Source: Nocardia asteroides (GTDB lineage: Bacteria > Actinomycetota > Actinomycetes > Mycobacteriales > Mycobacteriaceae). Taken from it: a DNA stretch of 64,000 nt. Within the stretch, counting starts at the first letter, position 1. Each line of letters opens with the position of its first letter. Positions 1 to 12,000 of this stretch are shown here, in pieces. The position numbers were made by a program, and so were the translations under genes. The notes under the pieces are model-generated. The model did not search any database and had not been told where the DNA came from. It saw nothing but the letters and a program-made list of their open reading frames with translations. The stretch spans positions 4,836,001 to 4,900,000 of the forward strand of contig NZ_CP089214.1 in NCBI RefSeq assembly GCF_021183625.1. The letters are read 5' to 3'.

Positions 1-1
1 C

Positions 2-3000
2 GCCGCCCGCTACGACCTGCCGCCCGGGATCGGCGACTCCGAGTGGACGCTGCGCATGCGCGCCGAGCAGGCCGAATGGAACACGCGCATGCGCGCCGAG
101 CTGGCCGACTGGCTCTGGGAGATGGCAGGTGGGCGGCCGGACCCGGCCGGGGTTCCCCTCCGGGAACCGGACTCGATGCCGGTCGCCGCCGATCGCGACG
201 CCACCCCGCCTCCCGGCGATCGGGATGCGCCGCCGAGGGCCGATCAGGAGCCGGATCGGAGCAATCCTGGCGATCTCCGGCCTCCGGGGGAGCGGGATCG
301 CCCCACCCCCGGGGACGAGGCTGCGGGTCAGCCGGTGGACCGGGACGCCCCGGAGTCCGAGGGCGAGCGCCCGGTGCCGCGCAGTGACGAAGGGACCCGT
401 CCGGATGCTGCGGGCGAGCCCCGTCCGGATGCTGCGGGCGAGACCCGCCCGGATGCTGCGGGCGAGACCCGCCCCGACGCCACTGACCAGCCCCGTCCTG
501 ACGCCAATAGTGAGACCCGCCCCGAATCCGACGATGACACCCGTCCCGACCCCGGCCCGGACACCCGCCCGGCGGCCGACGAGTCGACCCCGGACCGCGA
601 TGCCGCGCGGGCGGAGTACGACGACCTGCTCGCCCGGCGCAATGACCTCGCGCGCGAACTGGAGTTCTGGCGCGCCAAGCGGGACGACCGCGTCGGCCGC
701 CTGCTCGACGTGGAGAATCCGGATCACGCGCTCGGCACCAGGGAGGAGCTGGCCCGAACCATCCTCCGGCTCTACGACGAAGCCGGTTTCCGCCGCGACG
801 AAATCGGCCCGACCGGTGAGGAGCTGCCGCGGCAGCGGCGATCGCAGAATTCGCCGGAGGAGGTCGCGCGCCGCCGGGAGGCGCTGCGCAAGCTGATCGA
901 GGCGGCCGAGCGGGTGATCGAGCTCAGCACCGAGCTGTCCCGGCTCGACAACCGGATCGCGGAGCTGGAGCGGACGGGTTCGCTGGATCGCCCGCCCGCG
1001 GCGGAGGCAGTGGCCGAGCTGGACCGGTTGGCGCGCGAGCGTGCCGAGGAGTTGCTGCGGATCAAGCCGCGTCGCGGAATGCGGGATGATCTGGCACAGC
1101 GTCTCGGCGTGGTGGACGAAACGGGCGCGGTGGACGAGGGCGCCCTGAGCCCGGATCGGCTGGACGAGACCCTCGACGACCTGCGGGCGCGGGATCCGGA
1201 CAGCACGCGCGAGGTCGAAGCGCTCGGCGATGCCGCCCGGGATGTGAACGCCTCGAACAACGAGGTGGGGCGGCTACAGGACACGATGGCCGAGGTCGCC
1301 GGTGCGTATCGGCGGGACATCGAGGCCGAGGGCGGCCGGATGCTGACGCCGTCGGTGGGGTTCGTCGACGGGGAGCGGCCGCGGCTGGTGGTGTACGGCC
1401 CGCGCGACGAGACCGGCCACCCGCTGGCCGATTTCGACGCGGCGCTCGACGACGCCCTGCGCCGCAACCCCACCGCCGCGCAGGCGATGGTGCGTCCGGA
1501 GACGACGGTCGAGTACCGCCGCGTCACCGCCGATCGCGCGGGCAACTGGCGGATCGAGCAGGTGCCCGGCCCGGAGATCCGGCGGTTCCGCAGCCCCCCG
1601 AACCAGGGCAGGCCCGGTCTCGACATCACGCTCTGGCGGGACGCCGACGGCACGCTGCGTGCCGTCGACCCCACCGCCCCCGATCGCGAGCGCGGCGGCG
1701 ACGCGCCGAGGACGCCGAAGGCGTACAAGGACCGCGATCTCCCGGAGGGGGTCAGCGGCTGGGCGGTGAACCAGGTCCAGGGGGCGGTGCAGGACGTGTT
1801 CGCCGACGCCCCGATCGACCCGAACACCGGGCTGCCGCAGGAGGGCATCAACGAGGATCTGCTGCCGCACATCCCCGGGCAGGGCCCGTCGGTGGATCCG
1901 CGCGTCCCCACCTACGAGCTGCCCTACGCCGACGCCGCCGGCCACCTCATGCGGGTCATGCTCGAGGTCGCCAAACTCTCCGGTTTCACCTGGTACGCGG
2001 ACCCGAACGATCCGTTCCGGGTGCACCCCGGGTTCCTCGGGCACCCGTGGTTCCGGGCGAGCCCGCCGGAGGTGCAGCCGATGGTGCGCACCTGGGGTCC
2101 GGAGCAGGCGGCGGCGGACGACGGTGACGTCGGCGACGGCTGGAAGCAACGGCAGCGGGCGCGCGAGGAGGCGTGGGCCGAGGTCCAGAAGTGGGCCGAC
2201 GAGCAGTACGCGCGGTTCCGGGCCGATGACTCCGATGTGGATCGGATCGCGGAGCACGAGCTCGAGCGGGCCAGGCACCGGGAAGAGGTCGAGATCCCGG
2301 CCGAGGCGCGCGCGATCGTCGACGCGATCGACGAGCGGCTGGTGCGCGGGGACCGGGGGCTCGATCCGCTCGGCGATCTGGACGCCCAGCGGCAGCGGCT
2401 GGACGAGGAGATCGATCAGGTCGCCCGCGACCTGGAGCCCCGGTTCGCGGACTCGAATCCGGAACGCGTGCGCGACCTGGTCCTCGAGCTGCGGGAGCAG
2501 TTGCGCAACGGTGCCGATCCGGCCCGGCTGGCGGAGGAGGTCGCCGAGCGGTTGCGCCGCGAGCCGCCGCTCACCCGCGAGGAGATCCTGCGCGTCAAGA
2601 ACCACCTGATGCGCGACGAACACCTGGTGCTCGACGCGGACACGGGGCAACTGGTTCGCCGCGGGCTGGACGCGGTCGCCGACGTCGCCGAGGCGTGGCA
2701 GCGGCTCATCGACGGCAATCCGCTGCCCGCGGATCGGCTGCTGCTGCGCGACGCGCTCGCCGAATCCGACTTCCTGCGCACGTCGGACAACCTCACCTGG
2801 CACGAGGCGAACGCGCACGTCGCCGGGCTCGACGGGCTGCACTGGGATGCCGAGCGGCCGCCGCTCACCGAGTGGCGCGAAGGGATTCCGTTCGCGCCGT
2901 GGTCGCAGGCGACGCCGCCGCCGGGGCAGGAGCCGCCCGGGTTGCCGCCGGGCGGCGACGATCCTGCCCTGCCCCCTGGGGCGCCGCGCGATCCCGATGC

Positions 3001-6000
3001 CACCCGTCCCGACGGCGGGACCGCGGACGCCGCAACCCGCCCCGGCGACGAAACCCGCGCGAACGACGAGACCCGTTCTCCGGTTGTGACCCGCCCGGAC
3101 GACCACGCAGCGGATACGACGCGGACCGAGAACCCGCCCGCCGACGAGCCGCGCCCGAATTCTCCGCGCCGCGCGACCGAACCTGTTCCGCAGTGGCCCG
3201 ACGCCACGGCGCCCGGCTACCCCCGCCCCACGAGTGGGGATAGCGGTGCGACGCGGCCCGCTCGCCCGCAGCCCGATCCCGCCGAGAACCGCGCGGATCC
3301 GATCGCGGAGGAGAACCCGGACGCCCCGGAACCGGTGGCCGACACCGGCGGCGGCACCCCGCCGCCGGACCCGCCGGACAGCGCGCCGCCCGCGCGAGGC
3401 GACGACGGCAGCCCGCGCCGAGAGGGGGAGACCGACGCCGAGTGGGTGGCGCGGATGCGCGCCGAGCAGGCCGAGTTCGAGGCCAGGATGGAGGCGGAGC
3501 GCGCGCAGTGGCTGCGCGACCTCGCCGATTCCATCGCCCGCGACCGGACCGAACCGGGCGTCGGCGACGACGAATGGCTGCTCCGGCGACAAGCCGAGCA
3601 GGCCGAGTGGAATGCCAGGATGCACGCCGAGCGCGCCGACTGGCTCTGGGACATGGCGGGCGGCCGCCCGGACGACGGGGACATCCCGCCCGCCGCCGAC
3701 CCCACCGGCCCGGAAACCCCGCCGGACAGCACCCCGCTCAGCGACGGCGCCCGGCCGCCCGGCGACGAGCCGGACGCCACCCCGCCGAGCGCCGACCCGG
3801 ACCGCACCCGCCCCGCGAACGCCTCCGACCCGGTGGACCCGCCCGGCGAGCCGGACACCAGCCCCGGCGAGCCGCGCGACTCCGCCGACCGCACGGCGGA
3901 GTATGACGACCTGCTCGCCGATCGCACCGACCTCGCGCGCGAACTGGAGTTCTGGCGCGCCAAGCGGGACGACCGCATCGGCCGCCTGCTCGATATCGAC
4001 GATCCGGAGCGCGCGCTCGGCAGCAGGGAGGAGCTCTCCAGGACCATCCTGCGGCTGTTCGAGGAGGCCGGCTTCCGCCGCTCGGAGATCGGGGCGATGG
4101 GCGAGGACACGGTGCGCGACGTCCGCACCCGGAACTCCCCGGAGGAGGTCGCGAGCCGCCGGGAGGCGCTGCGCAAGCTGGTCGCGGCGGCCGAGCGGGT
4201 GATCGGGCTGCGCGAGCGGCTGGCGGACGTGGACCGGCGGATCGCGGAGCTGGAGCGCTCGGGTTCGCTGGATCGCCCGCCCGCGGCGGAGGCGGTCGCG
4301 GAGCTGGATCGGCTGGCGCGGGAGCGCGCCGATGAGCTGCTGCGGATCAAGCCGCGCCGCGGGATGCGCGACGATCTGGCGCAGCGGCTCGGCGTGCCGG
4401 ACGAGCAGGCCCTCGGCCCGGATCGGCTGGACGAGACCCTCGATGACCTGCGGCGCCGGGATCCCGATGCCGGGCGGGAGATCGAGGCGCTCGGCGACGC
4501 CGCTCGGGATGTGAACGAGGCGCACACCCGGATCGGGCGGCTGCAGGATCGGATGGCCGAGGTCGCCGGTGCGTATCGGCGGGATATCGAGGCCGAGGGC
4601 GGCCGGATGCTGACCCCGTCGGTGGGGTTCGTCGACGGGGAGCGGCCCCGGCTGGTGGTCTACGGCCCGCGCGACGAGACGGGCCGCCCGCTGGCGGATT
4701 TCGATGCGGCGCTGCACGATGCGCTGCGCCGCGATCCGACCGCGGCCAGGGCGATCACCCGCCCGGGGACGACGGTCGAGTACCGCCGCGTCACCGCGGA
4801 CCGCGCGGGCAACCGGCGGGTGGAGCAGGCGGCGCCGCCGGAGCTCCGCCGCTTCCGCAGCCCGGCCGGGCGGGGCCTGCCCGGCCTCGACGTCACCATG
4901 TGGCGCGATGCCGGCGGCGTCTGGCACAGCGTCGACCCGACCGCTCCGGACCGCCACCGCGGTGGCGACCCGGCCACCGTCCCCAAGTCGTTCAAGGAGC
5001 GCGACCTGCCCGAGGGGGTCAGCGGCTGGGGCATGAACCCGATCCAGGCGTCGGTGCAGGACGTCTTCGTCGATCCGCCGGTGGATCCGGCGACCGGGAA
5101 GCCGCAGGAGGGCGTCAACAAGGATCTGCTGCCGCACATTCCGGGGCAGAGCAACCCCTCGGTGGATCCCGGCATTCCCACCTACGAGCTGCCCTACGCC
5201 GACGCGGCCTACAACATCGTGCGGATCATCCTGGAGACCGCCAAGCTCTCCGGCTTCACCTGGTACAACGACCCCGACCAGCCCTACCGGATCCACCCGG
5301 GCTTCAAGGGGCACCCGTGGTTCCGGGCGAGCCCGCCGGATGTGCAGCCGATGGTGCGGAACTGGGGGCCCGAGCAGGCCGCCGACGACGGCGGCGACCT
5401 CAGCGACCAGTGGAAGCAGCGGCAGCGCGCCCGCGAGGAGGCGTGGGACGAGGTCCAGCGCTGGGCCGACGAGCAGTACGAGCGGTTCCGCGCCGACGAC
5501 GGCGATATCGACGCCATCGCCGCCACGCTGGACGAGCGGCGCGCCGCGGAGCGCGCGCAGGCTCTGGACGAGGCGCAGCGGATCATCGACACCGTCGCGG
5601 ATCGGTTGATCCGGGGCGACCGTGGGATCGATCCGCGCGCCGATTTCGACGCCCAGCTCCGGCGGTTGCACGACGAGATGGACCGGGTCGCGCGGGAGGT
5701 GGCGAACCGCTTCGCCGACGCGGACCCCGAGCGGGTGCGCGATGTCGTCGACGACATCCGCGAGCAACTGCTCGACGGCGCTGACCCCGGCCGGATGGCG
5801 GCGGAGCTCGCCGAGTTGCTGCGCCGCGACACCCCGGAGTTCACCGAGGCGGAGCTGCGGCGGATCAAGGACCACCTGATGCGCGACGAGCACCTGGTGC
5901 TCGACCCGGACACCCTGCGGCTGGAGCGGCGCAGGCTGGACGCGGTCGCCGATGTGGCGGAGGCGTGGCGGCGGCTCGTCGACGGCAACCCGCTCCCGGC

Positions 6001-9000
6001 CGACATCCTGCTGCTCCGGGACGCGCTGGCCGAGGCCGATTACCTGCGGTCGTTCCGCGATCGGGACGATCCGAACGTCACCTGGCACGAGGCGAACGCG
6101 CACGTCGCCGGGTTGGACGGGCTGCACTGGGACGCCGAGCGCCCGCCGCTCACCGAGTGGCGCGACGGCATTCCGTACGCGCCGTGGAGCCAGGAGACCC
6201 CGCCCCCCGGCCGCCGAGCGCTGCCGGGCGGCGACGATCCCGCGCTGCCACCGGGCGGCCCCCCAGACGTGCCCCGTTCCGGCGAGCCGCACCCGGACGA
6301 CACCCGCTCCGATGACATGGCAACGGACGAGGGGGACCCGGACCCCGCGGCCGCCGCGCTGCGAGTGGAGCTCGCCGCGCTGGACGAAGCCTTCCGGCGC
6401 AATGAGGAAGCGGCCGCCGCCGCGCACCGCGAGCTGCTCGACCGGTTGGATCGCGCGCACCGCGAGCTGAACGAGCGCTTCGACGAGCTGCTCGCGGGCA
6501 CCCCCGATACCACGCCGGATCCGGACGCCGCCGTGCAGCGCGAACTCGACCGCCTGGACGAGACCATGCGCCGCAATGCCGAGGACGCCGAGCGCAGGCA
6601 CCGCGAGGTCATGCGCTACCTGGAGGACCTGCGCCGCGAACTGGCCGGGGAACCGGAGCGGTCAACGGCCGACGACGCCCTGAGCCGGGAGCTGGAGCGG
6701 CTGGACGAGGCGTTCCGCTGGAACAGCGAAGCCGCCGAGCGCGAGCACCGCAGGCTGCTCGACCACCTGGAGGCGCTGCGCCGCGAGCTCTTCGGCACCG
6801 ATGAACCCGGCGACCCCGGCGAGCCGGACCCGGACGAGCCGCGCAACTCCGGCGGCGCGATCCGCCCCGACGACGACCTGGACGCCCTGGACTGGGCCGA
6901 CGAAGCCTACGAGGTCTTCCGCGGCGACGGGTCGGACATCGACGCCATCGCCGCGACCCTCGCCGCGCTGGACGATCCGGCGGGCGCCCCGCTCACCAGG
7001 GACGAGATCGCCCAAATCAAGGACCACCTGTTCAACGCCGCGCACCCGATCGAGGATCCGGACGGCACGGTGGAGCGCAGGCAATTCGATGCCGATCCGA
7101 GTATCGCCGAGGCCTGGATCCGGTTGCGGAACGGCAACCCGCTGCCCGCGGATCTGGTGCTGCTGCGGCACGAACTCACCGAGTCGCGGATCATGCGCGA
7201 CGATCCCGGGCTGACCTATCAGCAGGCGCATCACCGGGCCAACACCAGGCACAATTGGCAGGCGAACATTCCGCCGCGCACCGGCGAGAGTTACGAGACG
7301 GGACGCACCGATGGCACTGCTGATCTACTTCGCCCGGATCAGGGAGGAGACGACCGAGGTGGAGTACCGCTTCGGCCCGGCGCGGGACCAGCTGAACAGC
7401 ACCCTGATCATCGACAAGACGGACCGCAGCGTCCGGACCGGCACTCCGGCGGACGCTCTCTCCCGGACGACGGCGGGCCAGATCCTGCGGCGGGCCCGCA
7501 GCGCGGGGACCTGGCCGGAGAAGGGCGTGATCGCCTCGTAGCACCAGGCGCAGGCTGGCCGGTGGCCGAGGCCGCCGAGCTCAGGCACTCCCCGCCGCCG
7601 GAGCCGGAGTCGAGCGCGGTCCGGGAGGTGCTGTCCGCCACCGAGACCGGGCGCTGGGCGCTGCGGGTCTTCGACGAGGCGGGGATTCCGCCGCGCGTCG
7701 GCGAACCGGCGGGCGGGCAGGTCGAGCAGGCGGCCGCACTGGTGGAGGCGGCGACCCGGCTGGCAGGCGAGCCGCCGACGACCCCGGACGGCGAGCGCCG
7801 GGCGCTGGCGGAGGCCATCGGGCGGCGCGCCGAGATGCTCAGGGAACTCGGCGATCTCGGCGTCGATACCGGCACCTCGCGCGATCCCATCGAGCGGGCC
7901 GTCGCGGCGGCGCTGGATCGCACCTTCCTCGACGCGCGCGACGCCGCCATGGCCGAACTGCTGCGCGCGCAGCCGGAATCCGATCCGGGGCCGCTGCGCC
8001 TCCTGGCCACCCGGGCCGGGGTCGAGGCGCTGCTCGCCGGCCCGCTGCTCGCGGAGCTGCCGGTGCCGGACGCCACGCCCGTCCACCCGGCCGAGCCGGT
8101 CGCGGGTCCGCCCGCCGATCCCGCCCCGCGGGCCGACGGCGCGTGGGCCGAGATCCGTCAGGCGCTGCGGCAGAGCCCGGCAGGCGAGTGGGCGCAGCGG
8201 GTACTGGCCGAGAACGACGTCCGGCTCCGGTTCGGGGACGATCCGGAGACCGCCGTCACCCGCGGCGCCGACGGCGGGCGCACCGTGCGCGGCCCGGCGG
8301 CCGGCTACGACCCGGGCACCAACACCGTCCGGCTGCCCGTCGACGGCAGCCTGCGGGACCACCTCGCCGAGCTGGTCCGGACGGCGGCCGCGCTCGAGCA
8401 GCGCGGCGGCGGCGCACCGGAGCGGCTCACCCTGCCCCGCGACGAGTACGTCGGCACCATGCTGGACCGGCAGGCCGAGGCGGAGGCGCTGGCCATCGCG
8501 CACGCGCGCGCCTGGGATCGGCCGGGTACCGACGCGCTCACCCGCACCTATCTGGCGGCCGTCGACCGGGCCGCGGAGACCGCCCGCGGGCTGTTCCGCG
8601 GCGCGGGGCCGATCCGGGGCGATCTCGTCGACGCGGCCGCGCACCGCGCCGGGGTGCGCGCGGTGCGGGCGGTGCTCGACACCGCGGGTCCGCTGCGGGA
8701 CGGCCGGGTGCCGTCCGAGGTGCACGGCGCGGCCTGGGACCGGGCGCACGGAATCGCCGACGACGCGGGCGCGCCCCGCGACCAGGCCCGCACCCGGCCC
8801 GCGGAGACGCCTGCCGCCAGGGAGCGGCGTGCCGCGGACATGGCCGACGAGATCGAGGTGCTGCGGCTGCTGCGGGAATCCGGCCGCTTCATTCCGCTCG
8901 GCCCCGCCGAACGCGCCTACCGCACCGCCTACGACCGAGCCTACCGGGCCGCCGCGCGAACCGATCCGACCGGCATCGCGCCCGAGCGGACGGCCGGGCG

Positions 9001-12000
9001 GGCCGGGCTCGACGCGCTGACCAGGTACCTTCGCCGCACCGGCACGGAGAACGCCGAGCTCGCCTTCGATGTCGCGCGCGCCGCGGCCGACGGCGGCACC
9101 GGCAGGCAGTGGGGCGATCCGCGGCCCGACCCGGTGCGTCCCGAACCGGACGCCGCGCGCGCGGCCGACCCCGATCGCGCGGCCGAGCAGGCCCGCGCGG
9201 TCACCGACCGGGAGCTGCACCGGCCGGGTGCGCAGCGGCTCACCGACCACGTGGTGCGGATTCCGGACGGGGAGCACGGCAGCCCGTACCGCCTGGTCGT
9301 GGCGGCGCCGCCGGGCGGGCACATCGACGCACTGCACGATCTCGCGCTACGCCACCCCGAATACCGGAACGTGCTGTGGGATCGCTCGCACGAGCTCCGC
9401 TACCTCGCCGTGTCGGACGGCCCCGGCGAGACCCCCGAGGTCCGGCGGCTGCCCGCGGACGTCGCCGAGGGGCCGTACCGGCGGCCGACCCGGACCGAGG
9501 CCGTCGACCAGCTGCTCGACCACTACCTGCGCGAGCGGGCTGCGGGGCGCACCGATCTCGGCTACGACACGTGGCTGCGACAGCTCGGGCCGCGTGCCTT
9601 CTACGACGCCGAGACGGCGGGCAGGCCGCTCGGCGACGAGTCTGCGGAGAGCCTGCGCGGTCCCGGCTGGTTGCGGCACGACTTCCTCACCGACACCAAC
9701 CACTACCCGGCCGCCGACAGCGCGGGACCCGCGCACCCGGCCGAGATCGTGCGCCGCTTGCTGACCAGGCAGGTGCCACTGCCGGAGCCGACAGCGGTGC
9801 CGATTCCGCCGCGCGCGCACCCGTACCCGATCGACCTGGGCGGCACGCGGGTGACGGTGTGGCTCACCCCGGACGGCGCGGGCAGCTGGCGCCCGGCGCC
9901 GCCGACCCCGGCGGGGCGGGCGAGCGACGTCGTCGCCAGGCACCTGCCGCACATCTCCGACACCGACCCGCGGCGGCTCGCCGAGCGGATCGGCCGCATC
10001 CTGAACGACGCCGGTGCGGACCTGCGGCAGGCGGGCCCGCCGCCCGGGCTGCTGCGCCGGATCGCCGACCGGCTGCCGTTCGGCGGCCGGGACGCCGATC
10101 CGGGCCTCGCCGCCGCGCCGGACGAACCGGGGCTGCTCGCGGCCCGCGACGCCGCCGACGTGGAGCAGCCACGGGACGGCGACATCCTCTACGCGGGCAC
10201 CCTGCCCGAGGGCGGAACCCCGCTGTACCGGGGGATTCCGCGGCTGCTGGCCGACGGCTCGGAGAACCCGGCCTACCGGGAAGGGCTGCGCGGGCGGGCG
10301 GTGCCGCGCGGCACCGCCGACCTCTCCGCCGACGACCACATCCGGCAGTTCCACAGTGCGGAGAGCGACACCACCTCCTGGTCGCGGCGGCTCGACGCCG
10401 CGCGGCACTTCGCGGGCGCCGACGGCCTCGTCCTCGAGTGGCGGACCGGCGCGCCGCCGGAGGGCGCGACCTGGAAGTTCAAGCCGATCTACGACCTGCC
10501 GGACGAGTTCTCCCAGGTGCTGATCCAGGGCACCGTGCCGGAGACAAGGGCGGTCAGGCACCTGCCCGCGCCCGAGAGCCCGGAGCCCATGCGGGCCTCG
10601 GATCCCGACCGCGACGCCGCCGCCCCGGAGCCGGACCGTGACGCCGCCGCGGAGCCGGACCGTGACGCCGCCGCCGCGGAGCCGGACCACGACGTTGCCG
10701 AGCCGCTCCGGGACGCGGAGGAGCCGCGCGGGGCACCGGACGACGACGAATGGTCCCGGCTCGCGCCGCGCGAGGTCGGCGAGCGCCTCGCCGAGGTGCT
10801 CGGCCTCGACCCGGAGCGGGTTCTCGGCTTCGACCGCCCCGACCTCGACTCGACGGTGGCGCGGGAGTTCGCCCGCGGCATCGCCGAGACCTTCGCCGAC
10901 CATCCGCACGCGCGGCCGGACAGCGTCGGTTTCGGCGAGGTGCCCGCCGACATCCACGGCCGCCGCCCGATCGCCGTCTCGCAGCCGCGCACGGACCGCG
11001 CCACCGGCGTGGTCCGCACCGAATCCATCACGCTGAACGGGGATCTCGCGAGCGACCCGGCCCGCTTCCGCGCGCAGCTGACCGATGGCGTCGATCGCGG
11101 CGACTACCACCCGTCGGTGCTGGACCGGCCGGTGTACGCCACCGCCGTCCACGAGTACGGCCACGCCATGGATTACGCGGCCGGGCGCGTACTGCGCGCG
11201 GTCCTCGAGGACCTGCTGATCCAGCGCTACCTGAACACACCGGGCGCGATGAGCGACGGCTACGAGCAGTGGGTCCACCAGCTCAGCGGCTACAGCTTCG
11301 ACGAGCACGGTGAGCTGAACCCCGCCGAGGCGATCCCCGAGGCGTTCCTCGACGTCCGGCTGCACGGCGAGAATGCCTCCGAGCCGGCCCGGATCATCCA
11401 CGACGCCCTGCTCTACCTCTCCGAACTGCCCGCCGACCCGCCCCCCGACCCGAGCGGCCCCGACGACCCCGGCCCGCTCGACGGCGGCTCAGCCCCGGCC
11501 CGCGTGCCGGACGACGAGTGGTCGCGCATGGGGCTGGAGGAGATCGGCGAAACCCTGCGCACGCGGCACGGTTTCGACGAGGTCACCGGTTTCGCCGACA
11601 CCGACCCGAGCCTGCCGCCGCTCGACCTCGAGATGGTGCGCGACTACGCCCGCGCGATCGACGCCATGCTCGCCCGCTACCCGCAGGTCGATATCCGGGC
11701 GCTGCACATCGCGCCGATCACCAGGCCCGACGGCCGGGTGGTGTTCGGCGAGGCCCAGTGGCAGGTGCACCCGGACGACATCTACCGCTACTACACCGAG
11801 TCGATCACGCTGAACGAGGACATGCTGCGCGACCCGCGGCGGTTCGAGGCCATGAAGCAGCGCGCCGAACGGTTCGGCACCTCGCCGCGGAACGTGTCGC
11901 AGCGCCCCGCCTACGCCGTCGCGCTGCACGAGTTCGGGCACGCGCTGGATTCGGCGGGCGGCATGCGGGCCCGCGGCCAGGCCGAGGAGCTGCTGCTGGA

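Noticed and set aside
395..582. Possible CRISPR array or VNTR
   Set aside because: Units are 24 bases, in frame, without unique spacers; they encode a protein linker. The Pro/Gly repeat at 16021-16330 was rejected as CRISPR for the same reason.
1274..6601. A minus-strand open frame of 1,775 codons opposite the giant gene
   Set aside because: Its product is rich in Arg/Val/Gly/Pro without domain logic, and third positions are not GC-enriched in that frame; it is the antisense shadow of a very GC-rich gene.
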